Of a DNA stretch of 5,192 nucleotides, positions 1 through 5,192 are shown in pieces. Below the pieces are notes generated by a model, which worked only from the letters and a program-made list of their open reading frames with translations, was not told the origin of the DNA and made no database searches. Numbering within the stretch: position 1 is the first letter of the stretch; each line of letters begins with the position of its first letter. This DNA is from Candidatus Zhuqueibacterota bacterium (GTDB taxonomy: Bacteria > SM23-31): NCBI GenBank assembly GCA_022562855.1, contig JADFON010000173.1:1-5192 (forward strand), in the 5' to 3' direction. A program made the translations under genes and the position numbers.

Positions 1-1222
1 CTGTATCGACAGAATCCTCAAATGAGTCTACTTTAATTGTCACGGATACTTTGTCTTGCCACGCATCAAACATTCTACCTGACGCTTCTCCGAGAAGAAT
101 CAATGTTTTTACTCTTTCTGCCACTATTGAATCCGCCACAGTAAGATCGCTTCCTTTGTCTTCACCGCCTGCTATAAGAATGACCGAACCTGAAAAGGAG
201 CCGAGTGCAGCAATCATCGCCGAAATGTTAGTAGCTTTCGAGTCATTGATAAATTTGACGCCCTTAACCGTGTCAACGAATTCGAGGCGGTGTTCGAGTC
301 CTTTGAAATCGCTCAATCCCTTTGCAATATCTTCATGCGCAATACCGGTTGAACCTGCCGCCGCCGCCGCCGCCAATGCATTTTCGACATTGTGAGAACC
401 CGGAACAGTTAAGTCGCCAGCCGGCATAATCTCCTTTTCTTCATTATCAAGAAACAAGGAAATATTGTTATTCTTAATTCCAGCGCCATTTTCTACAGAA
501 CCGCTATTGCTGATCCAAATCTTTTTTGCTTCACCGGGAATATCCGAATCTCTTATTATTGAATCGTTTTGGTTCAAGACGATGACATCATCATTTCGCT
601 GGTTTTCCCCAATCCGAAGTTTGCTTTTTGTATACTCTGCCATCGTTTTATGCCTGCCGAGGTGGTCAGGCGAAATATTTAATATGACTGCGATGTCCGG
701 ATGAAAAGTCCCGATTGTCTCCAATTGATAACTTGAAACTTCCAGGATCACCGTTTCCTCAGCTTCCATATTTTCAACTATATTCGAGAACGCTGTTCCT
801 ATATTTCCCGCTGATTTTGCAGGCTTGCCCGCCGCTTTGAATATATTGTCCAGCATCAACGTAACGGTGGACTTTCCGTTTGTTCCGGTTATTGCGATTA
901 TCGGATTGCGGCAAAACCACGAAGCGACTTCCAACTCTCCTGTTACCGGAATGCCTTTTTTCGACGCTTCGACAACAACCTGATTTTCAATGCCGATACC
1001 CGGACTGATAACCAATAAATCCTTACCGGCAAAAATATTTTTCGAATGGCTCCCAAGCTCATACTCCAATCCCAGTTTTTTTAGTTTTTCGCAGCCTGAT
1101 CTAATGAATTCTGTCGTCCTGTTATCGCTGAGAAAAACCCTTGCGCCTTTGTTCAGAAGAAGCCGCGCAACCGCTAACCCGCTTCTCCCGGCGCCAAGAA
1201 CCGATATTCTTTTTCCCGCCAC
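1..1222 (-). CDS. murD: UDP-N-acetylmuramoyl-L-alanine--D-glutamate ligase (MurD), 3' end missing
   Basis: This cytoplasmic ligase adds D-glutamate to UDP-MurNAc-L-Ala with ATP, the second amino acid step of peptidoglycan precursor synthesis. The reading frame is open for 407 codons from GTG at 1222 to the left window edge, with no stop. Numbered from that GTG: an N-terminal Rossmann-type motif LGAGRSG (9-15) for UDP binding; the ATP-binding loop GTNGKST (113-119); EVSSYQLE (161-168); SPDHLGRH (184-191) with the family's conserved His at 187; KLRI (201-204), whose Lys matches the carbamylated lysine of the family; SHNVENALA (276-284); NDSKATN (326-332); and GGEDKGSDL (352-360) in the C-terminal domain. 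Family members are about 440-460 residues, so roughly 40-50 residues lie beyond the window. The start is uncertain. GTG at 1222 places GKR at residue 3, as in relatives, and has AGGGA 7 nt upstream. An in-frame GTG at 1264 would add 14 residues and leave only 4 nt after the murF stop. MurD normally follows mraY; here it follows murF directly. Confidence 0.95.
   Translation of the reverse strand, partial: MAGKRISVLGAGRSGLAVARLLLNKGARVFLSDNRTTEFIRSGCEKLKKLGLEYELGSHSKNIFAGKDLLVISPGIGIENQVVVEASKKGIPVTGELEVASWFCRNPIIAITGTNGKSTVTLMLDNIFKAAGKPAKSAGNIGTAFSNIVENMEAEETVILEVSSYQLETIGTFHPDIAVILNISPDHLGRHKTMAEYTKSKLRIGENQRNDDVIVLNQNDSIIRDSDIPGEAKKIWISNSGSVENGAGIKNNNISLFLDNEEKEIMPAGDLTVPGSHNVENALAAAAAAGSTGIAHEDIAKGLSDFKGLEHRLEFVDTVKGVKFINDSKATNISAMIAALGSFSGSVILIAGGEDKGSDLTVADSIVAERVKTLILLGEASGRMFDAWQDKVSVTIKVDSFEDSVDT
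357..374. repeat. (GCC)6 trinucleotide tract inside murD
   Basis: Six perfect GCC units on the plus strand. On the coding strand they read as GCG codons closing with GCA and give a run of six alanines (MurD residues 284-289) just after the conserved HNVENAL motif. Alanine-rich helices are normal at this place in Mur ligases, so the run is probably structural. The near-exclusive use of one codon makes it a simple repeat that could change length in frame. Confidence 0.8.
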
Positions 1223-1240
1223 GTAGTGGTCCCTACGGAC
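1219..1240. repeat. GC-rich palindromic patch at the murF-murD junction
   Basis: This 22-nt stretch, in an otherwise AT-rich junction, contains three overlapping inverted repeats. Read on the mRNA strand they are CGTAG/CTACG with a 6-nt loop (1237-1222), GTCC/GGAC with a 4-nt loop (1240-1229), and CCAC/GTGG with a 3-nt loop (1229-1219). The AGGGA that could act as ribosome-binding site for GTG 1222 and the start codon itself both fall inside it. It may be a shortened copy of a dispersed palindromic repeat, a local start-site hairpin, or chance. The inverted repeats are seen directly; any function is inferred. Confidence 0.4.
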
Positions 1241-1268
1241 GATATTTTCGGAATTAATTTCCACATTC

Positions 1269-2705
1269 TCAATTTTTATTACGGGCTGCCTTTTCTCTTT
1301 GAAGGTGATTCAAAACCTTTTCCATTGTGCTTCCCCTGGAACCCTTCACTAAGACAACATCTCCCTCATTCAACTCATTTTTGAGAATTTCCGCAGCCTC
1401 TTCGTGACTTCCGGAATAGCTGGACTCCAATAATCCGGCTTCCCGGGCGCCCTCAACCATATATTGTGCATCACGACCCACCGACAATAACCTGTCAACT
1501 CCTATTTCCGCTGCTTTTTTCCCGACTGCCGTGTGCTCATGTTTGCTTGTTTCTCCCAATTCCAGCATATCACCGAGAACCGCAAACCGTCTTGAACCTG
1601 TCTCAGTTGACGGGTATTCCATAAGATAGTCCAGGGCAGTGTTCATCGACTCCGGATTTGCGTTATAGCAGTCGTTTATGATGATCACCCCGTTCCAATC
1701 CGTAATCTCCATCCGCATTGCACCATCGGGCATTGAAAACGATTCAAGACCGGAAAGAACGGACGGTTTGTCCATCCCAAGCTGAAAACCGACAGATGCC
1801 GCGGCGAGAGCATTATAGACATTTATCCTTCCGGGCCAGGTCATTCGTACTTTTAAACGTTCATTCCCCAAAAATGCAGGGGCATGTATGGTGAAAGCAA
1901 AACCCCCGTCAGCCTGCATTTTTATTCCCGATGCGCGAAAATCAACTCCCTGTTCTGTTCCAAATGTTTTTAGTTCCGGATATTGTTCTTTGTACGGCAG
2001 TAACCGTTCATCGTCTCCGTTGATAAATCCATTTTCTTTGTTATGTAAAGCGCGAATTAAAGCGGTTTTGGTTTGCCGGACTTCTTCCACCGACCGGAAA
2101 AATTCAATATGCCCCCTGCCAATGTTTGTTATTACACCGTGAGTCGGCGCAGCAATTTCACATAACATTTCTATCTCTCCGGGGTAACTCGCTCCAAGCT
2201 CAACAATCGCCATTTCAATTCCTTTGTCTATTCCAAAGAGAGTCAGGGGCAGACCATACCGATTGTTGAAATTTCCGGGTGATCTGTACGTCTTGAACGA
2301 CTGCGACAGTACGGAAAACAGCATTTCTTTTGTCGTTGTTTTTCCATTAGTACCTGTTATGCCGATAATGGGAATTTCAAATTTTCTCCGGTACGTCCCT
2401 GCAAGTTCTCTCAATGCCTTGCCGGTGTCCGGAACCGAAACTATTATAACATCGTCCCACCCGGGAGTTTCCGGTTTTATCCAACCACTGGACACGACAA
2501 CCGCATTAGCGCCTTTTTGGACAACCTCCGGCAAGAATGAATGCCCGTCAAACCGCTCACCCCTGATGGCAAAGAACACATTTCCCGGTTCGATACTCCG
2601 GGAATCGATTGACACACCGGTTATTCTAATATTTTCCGAATTTTCCGGCTTTCCTATCGACGAATTTTTAATAGTCTCAAAATCATTTATGGTCAATAGG
2701 CTCAT
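1269..2705 (-). CDS. murF: UDP-N-acetylmuramoyl-tripeptide--D-alanyl-D-alanine ligase (MurF)
   Basis: This cytoplasmic ATP-dependent ligase adds the D-Ala-D-Ala dipeptide to the UDP-MurNAc-tripeptide, completing the pentapeptide that MraY then loads onto undecaprenyl phosphate. From ATG 2705 the product is 478 residues, a little longer than the usual 450-460. Motifs: DSRSIEPGNVFFAIRG (34-49) in the N-terminal UDP-binding domain; ATP loop GITGTNGKTTTKE (115-127); NFNNRYGLPLTLF (145-157), typical of MurF; VELGAS (168-173); NIGRGHIEFF (194-203) with the conserved His; the candidate carbamylated Lys213 in QTKTALI; NDCYNANPESM (344-354); LGDMLELG (377-384); and VLVKGSRGSTME (451-462). The last three separate MurF from MurE and MurD. 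ATG 2705 is chosen because it opens directly on the conserved-looking MSLLTINDF. An in-frame ATG at 2759 would add 18 basic, unconserved-looking residues and lengthen the overlap with murE from 23 to 77 nt. Neither start has a strong Shine-Dalgarno, so translation probably depends on coupling to murE. It ends in TGA. Confidence 0.96.
   Translation of the reverse strand: MSLLTINDFETIKNSSIGKPENSENIRITGVSIDSRSIEPGNVFFAIRGERFDGHSFLPEVVQKGANAVVVSSGWIKPETPGWDDVIIVSVPDTGKALRELAGTYRRKFEIPIIGITGTNGKTTTKEMLFSVLSQSFKTYRSPGNFNNRYGLPLTLFGIDKGIEMAIVELGASYPGEIEMLCEIAAPTHGVITNIGRGHIEFFRSVEEVRQTKTALIRALHNKENGFINGDDERLLPYKEQYPELKTFGTEQGVDFRASGIKMQADGGFAFTIHAPAFLGNERLKVRMTWPGRINVYNALAAASVGFQLGMDKPSVLSGLESFSMPDGAMRMEITDWNGVIIINDCYNANPESMNTALDYLMEYPSTETGSRRFAVLGDMLELGETSKHEHTAVGKKAAEIGVDRLLSVGRDAQYMVEGAREAGLLESSYSGSHEEAAEILKNELNEGDVVLVKGSRGSTMEKVLNHLQREKAARNKN
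2683..2705 (-). other. murE/murF coding overlap and likely translational coupling site
   Basis: The last codons of murE and the first of murF (from ATG 2705) share 23 nt in different frames. Upstream of ATG 2705 the mRNA is A-rich (AAAGAGCAAAAGTACGA) and lacks a clear Shine-Dalgarno sequence. That suggests ribosomes finishing murE restart on murF. If ATG 2759 is used instead, preceded by GATGAG and an A-rich spacer, the overlap grows to 77 nt. The overlap is seen directly; coupling is inferred. Confidence 0.6.
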
Positions 2706-4239
2706 TCGTACTTTTGCTCTTTGTGTCCCCCAAAAACGATTCGTCCGGACTTGTACCATTATATTTGCTCATCAGATAATTATGAGCGACATCCCGGTCA
2801 TCGAATGGAATTTTGTTCGAACCGATTTGCTGATAGGATTCATGCCCTTTCCCAAGAATCAAAACACAATCGGATTCGCCGGCAACGCTCAATGCGCGAT
2901 GTATCGCTTCCGTTCTATCGACAAATACTTCAGCCTTTTTCTTGTCCTTAACTCCCACAAGTGTATCTTGTATAATCTGCATCGGGTCTTCATTCCTGGG
3001 ATTGTCAGAAGTGATAATCAACCTGTCGGCGCCTTTTTCTGCAATACTTCCCATCAGGGGTCGTTTCAACTTGTCTCTGTTCCCACCGCATCCGAAAACA
3101 ACAATCAGCTTTCCTGCTATTAATTCCCTGACAGACCGGATTACTTTTTCTATCGCATCGGGGGTATGCGCAAAGTCAACCAAAACCGTAAACGGTTGTC
3201 CACTTTTTACCGGCTCCAGTCTACCGGGGATGAATGCGAGTTTGCTTATACCCGATTCGATGCATGAAACAGAAATATCGAGGCACAACCCGACACATAC
3301 GGCAGCCATAATATTTTGCAGATTGTGCTGTCCGAGAAGAGTAGAATTAACATTCAACTTCCCATTCGGGGTGTTCAATGTTGCCGATATACCATTGAAT
3401 GAATACTGCAAATCACCGGGGAAGACATCAGCCTTCCCCGGTTCCGCAGAAAAAGAAATAACCGGTCTATGATTTCTGCTGACCATCTCCTTGCTCATTG
3501 GGTCGTCACCGTTTATTATATTCTCGCCCAACACGGGGTCGACCATTTCGAACAGGCGTTGTTTCGCGGCCGCGTACTCGGTCATAGACCGGTGGTAATC
3601 CAGGTGATCTTGTGAGATATTGGTAAATACGACAACACGGAATACCAATCCCTCAACACGGTATTGTTCCAGGGCATGAGACGACACCTCCATTACAACG
3701 GCATCGGTCTTTTCCCCGAACATTGAGTGCAGTATTTGATGCAGCCGTGACGACTCCGGTGTAGTCCATTCAGCATTGAGAACATCCGAACCGACATGAT
3801 ATGCCACGGTTCCAAGCAATCCGGTGCGTAAACCCGATGCTTTCAGGATGCTTTCAATCAAATAGGCGGTAGAAGTTTTGCCGTTCGTTCCTGTTATGCC
3901 TATTAGCGTCATCGAACGCCACGAATGGTCGTAATAAGCAGAGGCAAGGTGCGCCAATGCTTTACGAGTATTTCCGACCTGTATACACGGTATGCTGCCG
4001 CCGGCTTGCACCAGCGCTTCCGGTGAGGGAGGAAGTTCCGTAACGACAGCTCTCGCCCTTCGCCGAATCGCCGCATCAATAAAATCGTGACCATCAAAGT
4101 TATCCCCCTTGATAGCCACGAAAAGATCACCCGGCGATACATTCCTTGAATCATATTGAATCGTATTTATTTCAATATCGGTGTCGCCGGTTTGTTGAAT
4201 TATTTCAACGTCACTTAATAGATCGTTCAAATTTGTCAT
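2683..4239 (-). CDS. murE: UDP-N-acetylmuramoyl-L-alanyl-D-glutamate--2,6-diaminopimelate ligase (MurE)
   Basis: This cytoplasmic ATP-dependent ligase adds the third stem-peptide residue to UDP-MurNAc-L-Ala-D-Glu. It is 518 residues from ATG 4239, slightly longer than the usual 480-500. Motifs in order: YDSRNVSPGDLFVAIKG (29-45) in the N-terminal UDP-binding domain; ATP loop GITGTNGKTSTAYL (114-127); TTPE (159-162); MEVSSHAL (183-190); NISQDHLDYH (207-216); AAAKQRLF (223-230) with Lys226 at the carbamylated-lysine position; GQHNLQN (303-309); DFAHTPDA (355-362); DNPRNEDP (412-419); GKGHESYQ (463-470); and FDDRDVA (479-485). The DNPR motif holds the Arg that contacts meso-diaminopimelate in DAP-adding enzymes, so DAP rather than lysine is the likely substrate. 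The final ~30 residues after FDDR form a polar tail that overlaps the start of murF. The gene lies 55 nt after ftsI and is probably cotranscribed with it. No Shine-Dalgarno is visible before the ATG; the leader is A-rich. Confidence 0.97.
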   Translation of the reverse strand: MTNLNDLLSDVEIIQQTGDTDIEINTIQYDSRNVSPGDLFVAIKGDNFDGHDFIDAAIRRRARAVVTELPPSPEALVQAGGSIPCIQVGNTRKALAHLASAYYDHSWRSMTLIGITGTNGKTSTAYLIESILKASGLRTGLLGTVAYHVGSDVLNAEWTTPESSRLHQILHSMFGEKTDAVVMEVSSHALEQYRVEGLVFRVVVFTNISQDHLDYHRSMTEYAAAKQRLFEMVDPVLGENIINGDDPMSKEMVSRNHRPVISFSAEPGKADVFPGDLQYSFNGISATLNTPNGKLNVNSTLLGQHNLQNIMAAVCVGLCLDISVSCIESGISKLAFIPGRLEPVKSGQPFTVLVDFAHTPDAIEKVIRSVRELIAGKLIVVFGCGGNRDKLKRPLMGSIAEKGADRLIITSDNPRNEDPMQIIQDTLVGVKDKKKAEVFVDRTEAIHRALSVAGESDCVLILGKGHESYQQIGSNKIPFDDRDVAHNYLMSKYNGTSPDESFLGDTKSKSTNEPIDHK

Positions 4240-4294
4240 GCAGATTTTGAATTTTTATTAAGCTAATATTGTGCAGTTATATCAGTAATTGTCC
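4240..4294 (-). promoter_or_regulatory. AT-rich ftsI-murE spacer and murE leader
   Basis: This 55-nt gap separates the ftsI TAG from the murE ATG. It is strongly AT-rich. The last part, AATAAAAATTCAAAATCTGC, has no purine-rich Shine-Dalgarno core, a pattern seen in Bacteroidota-type genes whose leaders are A-rich. I see no convincing terminator hairpin and no confident -35/-10 pair, so readthrough from ftsI is the simplest reading. It is the longest non-coding stretch in the window. Confidence 0.35.
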
Positions 4295-5192
4295 CTATCT
4301 AAAATTGTTTTTTGAATATTTCCCATCATTTTTTCCTACAAGCCGGAGGGTCGCTCCCGGTGATATGGAAGCGCCCGGCTTTGGAGTTTGGCTCGCCACA
4401 TATCCTGAACCTGATACTTCGAAATCAAATCCGTTTTGATTAAGCAATCTAACCGCTTCCCGGATTGTCAAACCCATAACATCCGGAGCAGTTGCTATTT
4501 TTCCATTTTTGTCAGAAGACTCTTTATCGATATCATTGATTGATTTTTTCCGTTCAACGGTTATCGTCATCAGGTCTTCCGGTTTACCGGTTCCAAAACC
4601 TGAGCCGACCATCGTATTTACATCTCCTGCCGGTTCCCGGAGGTCTGAAAGAGAATCGGACCAAAGTCCCCAAAAGTACGGGGGCAGGCTTTTTATCGTA
4701 TCCCATATCCCTTTTTGTTGACCATTTCGAATTGTGAGCTCCTCATCGGGTGCAGAAGATGCAAAAAGAGTATTTCCCGGTTTATACGTTATCCTGGTCA
4801 GAATTTTCTTCATTACCGGACCGGCAACATGACCGCCGTAATAAACGCCTTTTGGGCTGTCAAGAATAACTATACCGACAATTTTCGGGTCTTCTGCCGG
4901 ATAAAAAGAGACAAATGAAGAAATGTAATCCGTTTCGGAATAGGCTTTTATTTCGGGATCGAATTTCTGTGCCGTCCCTGTTTTGCCCGCCAAAGATCTT
5001 CCGGGGATTTGGGCTGCAACCGCAGTGCCGCTGTCGACAACTCCCTTAAAGAAAGCCGTCAACGTTTCTGCAGTCTGCTTTGAAATAACCCTGCGAATTT
5101 TCTCCGGACCAAATTCTTCCAGTATTTTACCTTCCGGACTCACGATAGTCTTCACGATAAACGGTTTCATTAACGTTCCGCCATTAGCCACT
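4295..5192 (-). CDS. ftsI: FtsI-type penicillin-binding protein (peptidoglycan D,D-transpeptidase) with C-terminal PASTA domain, 5' end missing
   Basis: This is the C-terminal 298 codons of a class B penicillin-binding protein, which crosslinks septal peptidoglycan on the outer face of the inner membrane. The gene runs off the right edge, so the membrane anchor, SxxK and SxN motifs are not visible. GTG at 5191 is an internal valine (VANGGTLMKP), not a start. Counting from it: the third transpeptidase motif KTGTAQ is at 70-75; SSFVSFYPAEDPKIVGIVIL (91-110) and YYGGHVAGPVMKKI (117-130) are the usual end of the transpeptidase domain. A PASTA domain occupies about 232-287 (APDVMGLTIREAVRLL, then SQTPKPGASISPGA). 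The roughly 95-residue linker between them is long and has no domain I recognise. Position directly upstream of murE, as in dcw clusters, supports ftsI over other class B proteins. SpoVD/PBP2B-like proteins share this architecture, but meso-DAP MurE and context favour the division protein. It ends in TAG. Confidence 0.93.
   Translation of the reverse strand, partial: VANGGTLMKPFIVKTIVSPEGKILEEFGPEKIRRVISKQTAETLTAFFKGVVDSGTAVAAQIPGRSLAGKTGTAQKFDPEIKAYSETDYISSFVSFYPAEDPKIVGIVILDSPKGVYYGGHVAGPVMKKILTRITYKPGNTLFASSAPDEELTIRNGQQKGIWDTIKSLPPYFWGLWSDSLSDLREPAGDVNTMVGSGFGTGKPEDLMTITVERKKSINDIDKESSDKNGKIATAPDVMGLTIREAVRLLNQNGFDFEVSGSGYVASQTPKPGASISPGATLRLVGKNDGKYSKNNFR

Noticed and set aside
51-395. 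A 114-codon open frame on the plus strand opposite murD, rich in Ser, Ala and Pro.
   Set aside because: It is the complement of conserved MurD codons, including the alanine tract, and its translation resembles no known family.
2224-3123. A 299-codon open frame on the plus strand, opposite murE and murF.
   Set aside because: It lies wholly antisense to two strongly supported Mur ligase genes and crosses their junction. Its translation shows no recognisable domain. Open antisense frames of this size occur by codon bias.
4240-4294. A promoter or terminator between ftsI and murE.
   Set aside because: The spacer is AT-rich, so hexamer-like words appear easily, but no convincing -35/-10 pair or stem followed by a T-run is present.
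5189-5191. GTG as a start for the rightmost gene.
   Set aside because: The residue sits inside the conserved transpeptidase sequence (VANGGTLMKP), upstream of KTGT. The true start must lie beyond the window.
1-5192. A novel or accessory system such as defence, mobile element or secondary metabolism.
   Set aside because: Every substantial stretch is accounted for by conserved cell-wall synthesis genes on one strand. There are no transposase, integrase, toxin-like or array-like sequences.

Overview
The window is a fragment of a division and cell wall (dcw) cluster. All genes lie on the minus strand, so transcription reads from right to left. In that order it holds the 3' end of an ftsI-type penicillin-binding protein gene with one C-terminal PASTA domain (4295-5192), murE complete (2683-4239), murF complete (1269-2705, possible longer start at 2759), and murD lacking its 3' end (1-1222, possible longer start at 1264). 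The visible sequence is almost entirely coding. The two gaps are 55 nt (ftsI-murE) and 46 nt (murF-murD), and murE and murF overlap. No RNA gene, insertion sequence, CRISPR array, promoter or terminator is evident, which fits one continuous operon running through the window.

Together the genes cover three of the four ATP-dependent amino acid ligations that build the UDP-MurNAc-pentapeptide, plus the septal transpeptidase that crosslinks the finished peptidoglycan. MurD adds D-Glu, MurE adds the third residue, and MurF adds D-Ala-D-Ala. MurE carries the DNPR signature of the meso-diaminopimelate-adding type, so a DAP-type wall is expected.

The source is a bacterium. An FtsI with a terminal PASTA domain, DAP-type MurE, weak or absent Shine-Dalgarno sequences with A-rich leaders, and moderate GC are all compatible with the Bacteroidota/FCB side of the tree (for example Ignavibacteria- or Marinimicrobia-like lineages). 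This is an inference from general character, not a match to a known genome.

Nothing here looks like an undescribed system. The points most worth a second look are: (i) mraY is absent from its usual place between murF and murD; (ii) a small GC-rich palindromic patch sits in that same junction and contains the likely murD start; (iii) the starts of murF and murD are ambiguous; (iv) FtsI has an unusually long linker between its transpeptidase and PASTA domains.
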